The position numbers and the translations under genes were made by a program. From Lysobacter capsici (GTDB taxonomy: Bacteria > Pseudomonadota > Gammaproteobacteria > Xanthomonadales > Xanthomonadaceae), in the NCBI RefSeq assembly GCF_018732085.1, contig NZ_CP076103.1:2914001-2978000 (forward strand): a stretch of DNA of 64,000 nt. The letters are read 5' to 3'. Below are positions 28,598 through 39,506 of this stretch, piece by piece. Position 1 is the first letter of the stretch. The number at the start of each line of letters is the position of its first letter. The notes beneath the pieces are model-generated. The model searched no databases, was not told where the DNA came from, and saw nothing but the letters and a program-made list of their open reading frames with translations.

Positions 28598-30675
28598 GAC
28601 GCCTCCTTCTTGCCTTTCAGGCCCGGCACCGGGAAGCAGATGACGAAGTACGGCAGCCAGCGGAAGATCAGATCGAACAAGGTGACGATGATGATCAGCA
28701 AGATCAGCGCGCAGATGGTGATGATCGGGATCGATATCGAGCAGATCATGCCGATGTTGATGCCGCCGCTCTGGCACGGCCCGCCGTCGCCGGCCGGCAG
28801 GTCCTTGTGGAACGGCCAGGGCAGTACCGACAGCACCAGGTCGACCAGGCCCATGCCCTTGGCGCGCTGCACCTGGCCGCACAGCATGTCCGACAGCACG
28901 AACGCGGTATTGCGTTGATGCTTGCGCAGCCCGGCCGGGCTGGTGTCGGTCGGCAGCGAAATGCGGATCGGCCGCGCCGGCGCATCGGAATCGAAGAAAC
29001 CGGCCAGGCGGAAGCGCTGCGTCGGCGCCGACAGCAGCGGCGGATGCAGCGGCCCGCAGTCGCGGCGCGCATGCACGAAGCGCAGCACGAACCAGCCGCC
29101 GTCGCCGAGATTGGCGCCGAGGTTGTTGCCCAGCGCGTTCTTGACCTGCAACGCGAACGGCACCGGCGGCGCGTCGGTTTCGGTGGTGGCGTCGAGTGCG
29201 CGCGCGAACAGCGCGGTGAAGCGATCGACCTTGCGCGCGACGTCCTGGCCCGGCACGGTGCCGGCCGATGGATCGGGATCGACTTCCGGCGTCGGGCCGT
29301 TGAGTTCGTCGAGCGCGAGATACGGCCCGGTCGCGGCGAGCGCGGTGTCGACGCCGGCCAGGCAGAAGTGGAAACGCGGCCAGTCGGGCAGGCCGCGGGT
29401 GTCCTGGCCGGGCTTGGTCCCGGTGGCGTAGGTCGCGGTGCTCGCTTCCAGGCGCGCGCCCACGCCGTCGGCGCTGATCGCCTTGAGCGCGGCGCGCATC
29501 GAGGCCATCGCCGGATAATCGCCGCCGCTGCCGAGCGCGGCGATCAGCGCCGGGCTCATCGTCGGTTTGCCGAGCCAGTCGTACAGCTTCTTGCGCGCAT
29601 CCGACAGCGCGGCGTAACCGCTGCCGTTGTCGACGACGACCTGCCACAGGTCGGGCAGGTAAGTCTTGAGATGCTCGGCGCAATCGAGCAGCACCAGCCA
29701 CGACGCGCTCTGCTGCTGCAGGTTGAAGTTGAGCGCGCGCGTGACGCGGTCGCCCGACGGCTCGCTCTCGTCGCCGATCTGCGGCGTGGATTCGGGCGCG
29801 GTCGACAGCTTGTAGGCCGAACGGATCAGGGTCTTCCACGGCTCGCTGACGTCGATCTGGAATTGCGACATGCGCGCGAGCTTGGACAAGGCCGGCGCGG
29901 CCGTGGTCGTGGCCGCGTCGAGTTGTTGTCGTTGCGCGGTGGCGAAATTCTCGACCGGGCTCGGATCGACCCGCACGCCGAGGTATTCCTCGCGCCGGCC
30001 GACCGGCACCGTGCCGGCCCACAGGCTGCGCCGATGCCGGTTCTGGTCGAGGAAGTTCAACGAAAACGTGGGCAGGCGTTCTTCGCCGGGAACGAAGCCG
30101 GCCTCGTCGCAACGCTGCCAGCGCGCGCCGTTCGCGTCCTTGATGTAGGCGAATTCGTGCAGCGCATCGGCCGCGCCACCGGGCAGCGGCAACAGCCGCC
30201 GCAGCACCATGCCGACCTCTTCGGCGCCGCCGCGCACCAGCGCGTGTTCGGGCAGGCCGTGGATGCCGCAGACCAGGCTGGCGGTGGCGAGGTAATGGCG
30301 TTGGTGCGCGGGTTGATACAGCTTCAACGGCAGCGCGTCGGCGGGTTCGGACGCGATCCGCGGCTGCGCGGCTTTCGCCGTCGCGCTGCGGCGCGCACTG
30401 CGCACCAGTTGCGGCAGCGGTGTGCGTTCGACCAGATCGGGCGGGTCGACCATCGGCTTGCGCCAGGTTTCGCCGCGCGCGAGCAGGCGATCGATCCGGG
30501 CCGGATCGTGGGCGAGGGTGCCGAGCAACTGTTCCATGAATTCGTCGCTGGCGAAGCGCAGGATCGCCGGCCGCGCCTGTTCTTGCCGATGCTGTGGCGA
30601 CGGCGTCGCGCTGTCGTCGCCGAAACGCGACCACAGCGGCTGCGGACTTTGCCAGCGCAGCGGATGATGGTTCAT
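28594..30675 (-). CDS. eCIS protein with C-terminal membrane segment (693 aa)
   Basis: No domain is recognised in most of the 693 residues, which look globular and cytoplasmic in composition. The last 60 residues hold a strongly hydrophobic stretch (CSISIPIITICALILLIIIV, then FDLIFRWLPYFVICF) and end in GKKEAS, so the protein is probably tail-anchored in the inner membrane. It is encoded inside the baseplate block, between the spike (gpV) and gp25 genes, with a strong AGGAGG site. A membrane-bound protein at this place suggests a particle held to, or assembled at, the membrane. Confidence 0.6.
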   Translation of the reverse strand: MNHHPLRWQSPQPLWSRFGDDSATPSPQHRQEQARPAILRFASDEFMEQLLGTLAHDPARIDRLLARGETWRKPMVDPPDLVERTPLPQLVRSARRSATAKAAQPRIASEPADALPLKLYQPAHQRHYLATASLVCGIHGLPEHALVRGGAEEVGMVLRRLLPLPGGAADALHEFAYIKDANGARWQRCDEAGFVPGEERLPTFSLNFLDQNRHRRSLWAGTVPVGRREEYLGVRVDPSPVENFATAQRQQLDAATTTAAPALSKLARMSQFQIDVSEPWKTLIRSAYKLSTAPESTPQIGDESEPSGDRVTRALNFNLQQQSASWLVLLDCAEHLKTYLPDLWQVVVDNGSGYAALSDARKKLYDWLGKPTMSPALIAALGSGGDYPAMASMRAALKAISADGVGARLEASTATYATGTKPGQDTRGLPDWPRFHFCLAGVDTALAATGPYLALDELNGPTPEVDPDPSAGTVPGQDVARKVDRFTALFARALDATTETDAPPVPFALQVKNALGNNLGANLGDGGWFVLRFVHARRDCGPLHPPLLSAPTQRFRLAGFFDSDAPARPIRISLPTDTSPAGLRKHQRNTAFVLSDMLCGQVQRAKGMGLVDLVLSVLPWPFHKDLPAGDGGPCQSGGINIGMICSISIPIITICALILLIIIVTLFDLIFRWLPYFVICFPVPGLKGKKEAS

Positions 30676-30733
30676 CGCGGCCTCCTGCCGTCGATGCGGC
30701 AGTGAAACAAACAGTGAGTGCGGGTATCGGCGT

Positions 30734-31456
30734 TCACCAGATGTTCCCCGCGCCCGGCGTATACGACGCGCTGACGATGCTGTTGCAGATGACCGTGTCG
30801 GCCTTGACCACGCCGGAGAAACTCGACATCGCCGCATCCACCGTGACCATGCCGGCGCTGACCGCGACCTGGCTGGCGTTGACGGTGACCTTGACCGCGG
30901 CGGTGATGGTGATGCCGGCGGTTTCGAGCTTGACCGAATTGCCGTTGCTGTCGGCGATCTCGACCGCGCCGGGGCCGTCCTTGAGGGTGAAGGTCTGCCC
31001 GCCCGGGGTTTCCAGCAGCAGTTGTTCGCGGCCGTCCTGATCGTCGAGGGTGATCTGCACGCCGTTGCGCGAACGCAGCACCTTCTTGTAGTTCTTGCCG
31101 GCGCCGTCCATCGAGGCCGGCGGTTTGTCGCGGCCGTTCCACAGGCCGCCGAGCACGCACGGCCGGCGTGGGTCGCCGTGTTCGAAACCGACCAGCACTT
31201 CGTCGTCCACATCCGGCACGAACCAGCTGCCGCGGTTATTGCCGCCGAACATGGTCGCCAGCCGCGCCCACGCCTCGAAACGCTGCCCGCCGGCATCGGG
31301 CGACCACGGCAACGCGACCTTGACCCGGCCCTGGTTGTCCGGGTCCTTGATGTCGACGACCAGCGCCACGAACACGCCGTACCAGCGTCCGCTCCAGCCC
31401 ATCGGCAGGCGTTCGTCGAGCAGTTGTTCGTAGGCGGGCAGGTCGACGATGCGCAT
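30734..31456 (-). CDS. Baseplate assembly protein V / spike (Afp8 C-terminal-like)
   Basis: A 240-residue gpV/VgrG-like spike. The OB-fold part has ALVVDIKDPDNQGRVKVALPW and WARLATMFGGNNRGSWFVPDV, then DEVLVGFEHGDPRRPCVLGGLWNG, the classic phage_base_V sequence. The C-terminal 100 residues form a beta-helix-like needle with repeated short strands (ITLDDQDG, TFTLKDGPGAVEI, VTVDAA). It pierces the target membrane after contraction. Together with the gpD gene 3 nt upstream it equals a split VgrG/Afp8. Confidence 0.92.
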   Translation of the reverse strand: MRIVDLPAYEQLLDERLPMGWSGRWYGVFVALVVDIKDPDNQGRVKVALPWSPDAGGQRFEAWARLATMFGGNNRGSWFVPDVDDEVLVGFEHGDPRRPCVLGGLWNGRDKPPASMDGAGKNYKKVLRSRNGVQITLDDQDGREQLLLETPGGQTFTLKDGPGAVEIADSNGNSVKLETAGITITAAVKVTVNASQVAVSAGMVTVDAAMSSFSGVVKADTVICNSIVSASYTPGAGNIW

Positions 31457-31459
31457 CGC

Positions 31460-32530
31460 TCAGCCTCCCCGTCCGATCATCGGACGGTCGCACCAGAACT
31501 CGGTGCGCATGCCCAGTTTGGGGTCGAAGCGGATCTGCACCTGCGTCACCGTGTAGTCGCCTTCGAACAGCGGGCCGATGCCCTTGATCGTCAAGCGCGT
31601 GCCGACCCGCAAGCTATCGCGGGTCTCGGCCACGCCATGGCCGACGACGAAACGCCGCGCCATATGACGAAAACTCGATTCGGCCAGCACCCGCGCTTCG
31701 CCGTCGGACAGCGGACAGGCGTGGACCAGGCTGTCGGCGCGTTTGCCGAACGCGCGCTGCAAGGTCTGCGCGCCGCTGTCCTTGCCGCCGAGTTCGGCGC
31801 GGATCGCCGCGTCGTCGGCCTCGTGCTTGGCCGCGCGTTTGTCGGTCACGCTCCAGCCGGCGCCGGTCAACTGGGTGCGTTGGTTGGCGAGGTCGGCGCG
31901 CACTTCGAATTCGCGCAGCGGGCCGGCCCACGACAATTCCAGCGACGGCCCGTTGCGACGCGCGCGCTGCACCGCCTTGAGCTGGGTGCCTTCGACCCAG
32001 ATCTGCGCGTCTTCGTGGCGGGCGAGGTCGCGCAGGAAGGCGAGGTCGCTCTGATTGACCTGCGCCAGCAGCTTGTGGCTGTCGCCGCTGAGATCGACCT
32101 GCGCCTGCAGGCCGTGATCGCCGGCGATGCTGCGCGCCACGTCGGCCAGGCTGGCATCGGCGAAGCCGCGGGTGCGCCGGGTCATGCGCAGGTCCTGCAG
32201 GCGGTCTTCGGCGCACACGCCGATCTGCGGCGTGCCGCCATCGGGGTAGCTGGCCGAGATCGCCGAGATCCGGCCTTCGAACAGTTTCGCGTCGCCGAGC
32301 TTGATCGTCAGCGGCTTGCCGAATTCCAGCAGGTCGCGGCCGAAATGCTGGAAACCGGGCGTGTCCGCTCCGCCCCAGTTGCCGAATACCAGCTCGCAGC
32401 ACGCCAGTCCCGCTTCCGATTCGCTGATGTCCAACGACATCAGCGAACTGGTCAGCGTGTCCTGGCGCCGGCCGTCGATTTCCACCGAGGGGCGCGAAGG
32501 TTTGATCGGCGATGTTCCGCTATCGGCCAT
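31460..32530 (-). CDS. Phage late control D-like hub protein (gpD/gp27 type)
   Basis: A 356-residue protein of the GPD family. An N-terminal part contains SLMSLDISESEAGLACCELVF, and a central part EDRLQDLRMTRRTRGFAD. NQSDLAFLRDLARHEDAQIWVEG is the diagnostic block of gpD/VgrG hub proteins. It forms the trimeric hub on which the spike gpV sits. It precedes gpV by 3 nt. Confidence 0.9.
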   Translation of the reverse strand: MADSGTSPIKPSRPSVEIDGRRQDTLTSSLMSLDISESEAGLACCELVFGNWGGADTPGFQHFGRDLLEFGKPLTIKLGDAKLFEGRISAISASYPDGGTPQIGVCAEDRLQDLRMTRRTRGFADASLADVARSIAGDHGLQAQVDLSGDSHKLLAQVNQSDLAFLRDLARHEDAQIWVEGTQLKAVQRARRNGPSLELSWAGPLREFEVRADLANQRTQLTGAGWSVTDKRAAKHEADDAAIRAELGGKDSGAQTLQRAFGKRADSLVHACPLSDGEARVLAESSFRHMARRFVVGHGVAETRDSLRVGTRLTIKGIGPLFEGDYTVTQVQIRFDPKLGMRTEFWCDRPMIGRGG

Positions 32531-32551
32531 GGAGCGTGCCTGTCCTTGTGG

Positions 32552-32728
32552 CTAGTGCGCCCAGATCCGCAGCGCGCGTCGCTGCAACTGCCGCTGCGCG
32601 GCCTCGAGGTCGTGCGGGTCGAGCTTCTGCGCCGCGTCGTCCTGGCTCTTGCCGGCGCCGCCCGCATCGTTCTTGTCGCTGCTGCGCGGATCGCTCAGCA
32701 CTTCGAATTCGTTGATCACTACGCCCAT
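32552..32728 (-). CDS. Small conserved eCIS protein (58 aa)
   Basis: The short frame begins MGVVINEFEVLSD and ends LQRRALRIWAH, with an acidic/Lys linker between. It has a good GAGG site before ATG 32728. Similarly short proteins starting with an EFEV- or IREL-like motif lie between the LysM adaptor and gpD genes in other eCIS loci (DUF5908-like by position). The longer open frame reaching 32923 is not real: it overlaps the end of the LysM gene. Role unknown, possibly a hub chaperone or connector. Confidence 0.65.
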   Translation of the reverse strand: MGVVINEFEVLSDPRSSDKNDAGGAGKSQDDAAQKLDPHDLEAAQRQLQRRALRIWAH

Positions 32729-32768
32729 CGCCGTGTCCTCTTTGAAAGTCGTGTCATCTCGCGTGGAC

Positions 32769-33623
32769 TCATCCGAACGAGATCGAGCCGCTGGCGCCGC
32801 CGCCCAGCGAGGCGTTGAGTCCAACCGAAGCATCGATCGACGCGCCCGTACCGAAGCCCGCGCCACCCCCGACCGAAACCCCACCTGAAATCCCCACATC
32901 CGGCCCGGCGCCGATACCGCCACTCAAGCCACCGCCGATCGACGCGCCGGCGGAAAGATTCAGATCGACCAACTGCCCCGCGGGCATCCGCAGCGGATCC
33001 TCGATCCCGTTCGCCGAGGCAATGCCCTGCCAATCGCCCTTGCCGTTCTTGCCCGCCATCGACTGCAGCGAATCGCCCTGCTTGGCGCTCTTGAGAGGCG
33101 CCTGCCCGGGCTGGTTGGGCACCTTGCCTTCGCCCTTGAATTCGGCGGCGAGGATCTTCTGCTGCGACAAGGTCATGGTGATGCTCGAGCGCAGCGGCTT
33201 GCCGTCGGAGGAGAAGAACTCCAACGTTTCCTCCATGCCCTCGACCATGCCGTCGAACAGGAAACTGCCCCAGTGAAAACGCACGCCGGGCGGCGCGAGT
33301 TTCTTCGGGTCCTGCTCGGACGGTTGCGGGGTCATGAAGTAGACGACGTGCTGGGTCAGCCGGCGCACATCGTCGACCGCGTCCTTTTCCATCGCGGTCA
33401 CGTCGAACCACAGCTGCAGCGCGAGCTTGGTGGTGCCGGCGCCGACGAACTGGCGGCCGGCGTTGCCCGCGGCCTGGTCGCCGCCCTGCGGCTGCACGAT
33501 CTGGTTGGCGAAGGTGACCTTGAGCGTTTCGGGATTGAACTGCACCTCGACCTTGCGCCCGCCGTCCTTCTCCTTGGCGAAGCTCTGATCGAGTTCGTAC
33601 AGATGGGCTTTTTCCAGGGCCAT
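32769..33623 (-). CDS. LysM-type tube/hub adaptor protein (Afp7-like)
   Basis: A 284-residue protein. The first 160 residues match the CIS tube/LysM adaptor family (KVEVQFNPETLKVTFANQI, TKLALQLWFDVT, VRRLTQHVVYFM, PGVRFHWGSFLFDGMVEGM, EFFSSDGKPLRSSITMTLSQ). A LysM-like segment follows (AKQGDSLQSMAGKNGKGDW, IASANGIEDPLRMPAGQLVDL). The last 60 residues are an unusual Gly/Ser/Ala-rich tail. The start has AAGGAG. In gp53-like baseplates this protein clamps tube to hub. Confidence 0.9.
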   Translation of the reverse strand: MALEKAHLYELDQSFAKEKDGGRKVEVQFNPETLKVTFANQIVQPQGGDQAAGNAGRQFVGAGTTKLALQLWFDVTAMEKDAVDDVRRLTQHVVYFMTPQPSEQDPKKLAPPGVRFHWGSFLFDGMVEGMEETLEFFSSDGKPLRSSITMTLSQQKILAAEFKGEGKVPNQPGQAPLKSAKQGDSLQSMAGKNGKGDWQGIASANGIEDPLRMPAGQLVDLNLSAGASIGGGLSGGIGAGPDVGISGGVSVGGGAGFGTGASIDASVGLNASLGGGASGSISFG

Positions 33624-33639
33624 GCGCGTTCTCCTTGGC

Positions 33640-34104
33640 TCAGTGATCGCCCGGACGCTTGAGCGCTAGGGTTTCGTAGGCCATCTGGAATTCCTCGATG
33701 GCGATCTGGCCGTCGCGCGCGTTCATCGCCGGCGCTTTGAGCTTGACCGGCACGCAGCGCGACAACACGAAGCGCGCGCGCACCGTATTGCCGTCGGGCG
33801 CGAGCAGCACGACCTCGGCGTTGGCGCGCAGGCGCGGATCGGCGATGGAGTCGCGGAACCAGTCCCACAAATCGAAGTTCTCGCTCATGCCGCGCTTGAG
33901 GGTGAGCTGGCCGTAGCTGACCGCGCCGTTGAGGCGGATCTGGCGGCCGTTGTCGCCGCCCTGGCGGATGGTCTTGACCTCCATGCTCATCTCCAGCCCG
34001 TCGCATTCGGCAAACGCGGCATTGGCCAAGGGCTTGGCGTCGCTGCCGCGGTTGATCTCGACGGAGAAATTGAAATTGGTGAACGGGTAGGGCTGCGCGC
34101 TCAT
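33640..34104 (-). CDS. Tail tube protein 2 (gp19/Afp5-like)
   Basis: A 154-residue tube protein of the gp19 fold: PYPFTNFNFSVEI, AAFAECDGLEMSMEVKTIRQGG, LTLKRGMSENFDLWDWF and IAIEEFQMAYETL. eCIS particles usually carry two or three tube paralogues, one of them making the tube-baseplate junction. This copy lies next to the LysM adaptor and after the giant sheath, as expected for the junction type. Spacing to the upstream gene is 1 nt. Confidence 0.9.
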   Translation of the reverse strand: MSAQPYPFTNFNFSVEINRGSDAKPLANAAFAECDGLEMSMEVKTIRQGGDNGRQIRLNGAVSYGQLTLKRGMSENFDLWDWFRDSIADPRLRANAEVVLLAPDGNTVRARFVLSRCVPVKLKAPAMNARDGQIAIEEFQMAYETLALKRPGDH

Positions 34105-34105
34105 G

Positions 34106-37054
34106 TCACAGTTCCTCCTTGACCGTGAGGCGCTCGCCGCTTTGCGCCAGGCGCACGGCGATGAAGCGCATCGGCAACGACGGCGCCACCCGCAACTCGA
34201 CCACGAACCGCCCGGACTCGACCGATTGCGGCGGGTTGACGCCTTCGTCGGTCACCACCCGGAACGATTGCTCGGCGGTGGCGCCGGCGAACGCGCCGCG
34301 CTCGAACAGATCGCCGAGCAGCAGGTCGAAGCCGCGCTGCACCGAGCGCCACAGCACCGGCCCGTTGGGTTCGAACACGTAGCTGCTGCCGCGCCGCAGC
34401 GCCATGCGCCGCAGCAGGATCAGCAGGCGGCGCACGTTAATCGGGCGCAGCTCTTCGTCCAGCGCCAGGGTGTCGGCGGACAGGGCGAAGAAGCCGCGCG
34501 GATCGTCGCGCAGCAGATTGATCTGCGCGTCCTGCAAGGCGGCGCGGTCGCCGTCGGCGATGCGCGGGGCCAGCGCGACCACGTCGCGCATCGGCTCGTT
34601 GGCCGCGGCGATCCAGGCGCCGCGCTGCGAGGCGCGCGCGGCGAACACGCCGATGGCGACGCCGTCGGGCGGGATCACGCGCAGGCGGCGCTGTGGATCG
34701 CGATCGGCGCCGGCTTGTGCGCCCGCTCCGGGCGAGAGTGCGCCGAGCGAGCCGGCCGCGAGCGCGCCGCTGCGGGCGTCGGATTGCAACCAGGGGAAAT
34801 ACAGCGCGCCGTAACTGAGCGCGCGCGCTTCGTCGAAGGCCAGCGCCAACGGATCGATCGCCGCGCTGGCGCCGCGCACCGCGCGCAGGCGCTGGCTGTA
34901 GCGCAGTGCCTGCGCGGTGCGGAAATGCCGCGGCATCGACAGCACCACGAACAGATCGCCGCAGGCCGCGCCCAGGCGCAGCGCGGCGCGATGCACGGCC
35001 AGCCATTGCGCTTCCATGCCCGCTTCGACCGCGGCCGCGGCCGGCAGCACCCACTCGTCGGCCCGCACCCGCACCGCGACCGGATTGGAGGGCAGGCTGT
35101 ATTCGCCGCCGACCTGGGCGACGACGCGATAGTGATAGCGGCCTTCGCGTTCGCTGATCGCGACGTATTCACTCAACTCGCCGCTGTAGATTTCGCGCTG
35201 GTCGCTGAAATCGGCCTGGCCGGCTTCGTACAGGGCATAGCGCGCGCCGGCTTCGCTCTGGGTCCAGCTGAGTCGATAGCGGCCCGGCGACACTGGCGCG
35301 TCCGGGCCGTCGAGCACCGGCGCGGCGATCAGGCGCGTGCCGCAATCGAGAAAGCGGCCGAAATCCGGCGTCGACAAGGCGTCTTGCGCCGCGGACTCGA
35401 TCAGGCAGGCGCCACGATGGTCGCGCCAATGCGGTGGTGTCGTCGGCATCACTGCGGGTGCGGGTTCGTCCGGCGGATCGGCCCGACGCTGCCAACCCGG
35501 ATGGATCGCATCGGGCAAGGACAACAGGCTGGCCTCGTTGAACAGGCCGCCGGCACCGATCCCGAACACCGCGTGCAGGCCGTACAAGGGGCGCGGCGAC
35601 GGACGGATCAGGCGGATGTCGTCGGCGTGCGCGATCAGGGTCTGCACGCTGTCGGCCGCGAGCGCGGGATCGAGAAACAGATCGCGATCGAACCGGGCCA
35701 GGCCGTCGCGTTCGAGCGCGGTGGCGGTTTGTAGCAGCGGCCCGACCGAGGCGCCGAAGTTCGCATGCACGCCCAGCGGCAGCCACGCCAACGGCCGTGG
35801 CGCATCGTCGGGCGCCAGCGCGAAGCGTTGCAGTTCGGCCGGCGGCACCGCGGTCAGATCGTCGCGTTGACGGTAGTAGTCCTCATCGCGCTGCTGTTGC
35901 CAGAAATGGCCGGAACCCAGCGGCGTGAGCGCGAGCGAACGCAGTCGCGATTGCGCGCCGTCGGCGCCGACCGCGCGCAGTTCCAGTTGCAGCCAATGCG
36001 CCGACTCGACCGGGTCGGTCCAGGCCGAGGCCGGATCGATCTCGCGCCAGGCCGGACCTTGCGCCTTGATCAACACCGCGATGGCGTCGTCGGCGATCGG
36101 GCTGATCGACGCATCGGCGACGCGATCGATCTCGTCCACGCGCAGCCAGACGGTCTGCGAACCCGCGGCGAAGCGCAGCCATGCGCCAACGCTCAGTTGT
36201 TCGGAAGCGAGCGGCGCTTGCAACTGTACCGTGGCCGGTCCCCAGCTCGCGGCAAGCGGCTTCGGTAAATGCAACGTAGCCGGCAATTCGTCGTCGAGTC
36301 CGGCGATGCTCGCATCGCCGCTGATCTCATCCGGCGAGCCGTCGCCGATCAGCGCTTCGAACGCCGCCAGCACCCGCACTTCGACCCGATACGGCGCGGC
36401 CGGCGTGCTGCCCGCCGCGATCTGTTCGACCCGTGCGTACACCGTGATCGACGGGTCCTGGTCGAACTGCAGCAAGTCGCCGACGCTCAACGGCTGGCGG
36501 GTCAGAAAGGCGAAACGATGGGCGGCGGGCGAATCGATCACCGACCACGAATCGAGCGCGAAACCGCGCTGCTGTGTCGCGGCATCGACCCGCAACCCGT
36601 CCGACCACGAACCCTCGCAGCGCGCCGCGACGATCGCCGGAGCGACCGCACCGGTGCCATCGATCGCGAGCATGCCGGGCAGGGCATAGCGGTTGGCGGT
36701 CGCGATCGCGGACGGCAGCGGCGCGTCCTCGCCCAGTCGCACCCGTTCCATGGCGACGCTGCGCGCGACCCGCAGCACCCAGCAGCGACGCCCGCCGTTG
36801 GCGAAGAACGCGCGCACGCTCGGGCCGAGATGGGCGAACACGCGTTCGCCGCGTTCGCTGTCCCAGGCCAAGGGCGCATCGGCGCCGAACACGGCCGCGT
36901 ACTGCGCGACGCTTTCCACCGCCACCGGCAGATGCAGCGGGCCGGTCGCGGCGAAGCCGACGAACACCGCCACGTCCAGGCGCGGCAACGCGTCCGCCGC
37001 GGGCGGCGGCGCCACGTCGACCTGGATGCCCGGCAGCCGGCGCGCGTTGGCCAC
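34106..37054 (-). CDS. Giant second tail sheath protein (982 aa)
   Basis: Both ends are sheath-like. The N-terminus has GIQVDVAPPPAADALPRLDVAVFVGFA and GPSVRAFFANGGRRCWVLRVA; the C-terminus has INVRRLLILLRRMAL, SYVFEPNGPVLWRSVQRGF and RFIAVRLAQSGERLTVKEEL. Between them are several hundred extra residues, including a fibronectin-III-like piece near residues 595-690 (YRLSWTQSEAGARYALYE, GRYHYRVVAQVGGEYSLPSNP). The start codon is GTG at 37054, chosen for its GGAG site and the sheath motif. It is about 50 percent longer than the main sheath and probably sits at one level of the particle with domains projecting outwards. Confidence 0.85.
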   Translation of the reverse strand: MANARRLPGIQVDVAPPPAADALPRLDVAVFVGFAATGPLHLPVAVESVAQYAAVFGADAPLAWDSERGERVFAHLGPSVRAFFANGGRRCWVLRVARSVAMERVRLGEDAPLPSAIATANRYALPGMLAIDGTGAVAPAIVAARCEGSWSDGLRVDAATQQRGFALDSWSVIDSPAAHRFAFLTRQPLSVGDLLQFDQDPSITVYARVEQIAAGSTPAAPYRVEVRVLAAFEALIGDGSPDEISGDASIAGLDDELPATLHLPKPLAASWGPATVQLQAPLASEQLSVGAWLRFAAGSQTVWLRVDEIDRVADASISPIADDAIAVLIKAQGPAWREIDPASAWTDPVESAHWLQLELRAVGADGAQSRLRSLALTPLGSGHFWQQQRDEDYYRQRDDLTAVPPAELQRFALAPDDAPRPLAWLPLGVHANFGASVGPLLQTATALERDGLARFDRDLFLDPALAADSVQTLIAHADDIRLIRPSPRPLYGLHAVFGIGAGGLFNEASLLSLPDAIHPGWQRRADPPDEPAPAVMPTTPPHWRDHRGACLIESAAQDALSTPDFGRFLDCGTRLIAAPVLDGPDAPVSPGRYRLSWTQSEAGARYALYEAGQADFSDQREIYSGELSEYVAISEREGRYHYRVVAQVGGEYSLPSNPVAVRVRADEWVLPAAAAVEAGMEAQWLAVHRAALRLGAACGDLFVVLSMPRHFRTAQALRYSQRLRAVRGASAAIDPLALAFDEARALSYGALYFPWLQSDARSGALAAGSLGALSPGAGAQAGADRDPQRRLRVIPPDGVAIGVFAARASQRGAWIAAANEPMRDVVALAPRIADGDRAALQDAQINLLRDDPRGFFALSADTLALDEELRPINVRRLLILLRRMALRRGSSYVFEPNGPVLWRSVQRGFDLLLGDLFERGAFAGATAEQSFRVVTDEGVNPPQSVESGRFVVELRVAPSLPMRFIAVRLAQSGERLTVKEEL

Positions 37055-37058
37055 GGTC

Positions 37059-37511
37059 TTACTCCATCTCCAGCCGTTCGTAGGCGAGCACCAGCTCTTC
37101 CATCGCCACGTCGGTGCCCTTGGCGTTGAACGGGCCGCTGGTGTGCTTGATGATCCGCGCGCGCAACAGCTTCCAGGTCTGCACGATCTGGGTGTGATCC
37201 TCGTTCTGCAGATGGATGGTGACCGTGCGCATGGCTTTTTGGTCGCCGTTGCGGATCTGGTCGAGCCATTGGTAGAGGTTGAGCGAACCGATCACGCCGC
37301 GCTTCATCGTCACGTCGGTGGATTTGTTCATGCCGGTGATCTTCATCACGCTGTTTTCTTTGGCGTTGCCGGTGCGGTATTCGGCCACGGTGACTTCCAT
37401 GCCGATGCCGCTGAGTTCCTGGAACCCGGCCTGCGGCCCGTCGGTGACCCCGTCGCCCAGGTCGACGAGGAAGTTGAATTGCACGTACGGGCGATCGCGA
37501 AGGGTGGCCAT
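37059..37511 (-). CDS. Main tail tube protein (Afp1/gp19-like)
   Basis: A 150-residue inner-tube subunit with the standard pattern: MATLRDRPYVQFNFLVDLGD, GFQELSGIGMEVTVAEYRTGN, TDVTMKRGVIGSLNLYQWLDQIRNG, ILKHTSGPFNAKG-like turn (IIKHTSGPFNAKG) and VAMEELVLAYERLEME. It stacks as hexameric rings inside the sheath. It follows the main sheath gene by 15 nt, the usual sheath-tube pairing. Confidence 0.93.
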   Translation of the reverse strand: MATLRDRPYVQFNFLVDLGDGVTDGPQAGFQELSGIGMEVTVAEYRTGNAKENSVMKITGMNKSTDVTMKRGVIGSLNLYQWLDQIRNGDQKAMRTVTIHLQNEDHTQIVQTWKLLRARIIKHTSGPFNAKGTDVAMEELVLAYERLEME

Positions 37512-37526
37512 GTGCTTGCTCTCCGA

Positions 37527-39437
<1,911 letters not shown>

Positions 39438-39506
39438 AGCAATTCTCCTTGCCAAGAGCGGCATGCGAAGCCGCACGCGGGCGCGGCGCGGTCGGGCGTG
39501 CAGTCA

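Noticed and set aside
28594..31456. Type VI secretion system
   Set aside because: gpD and gpV are separate genes and no TssJLM, TssBC or ClpV-type genes occur; the sheath belongs to the eCIS/phage type.
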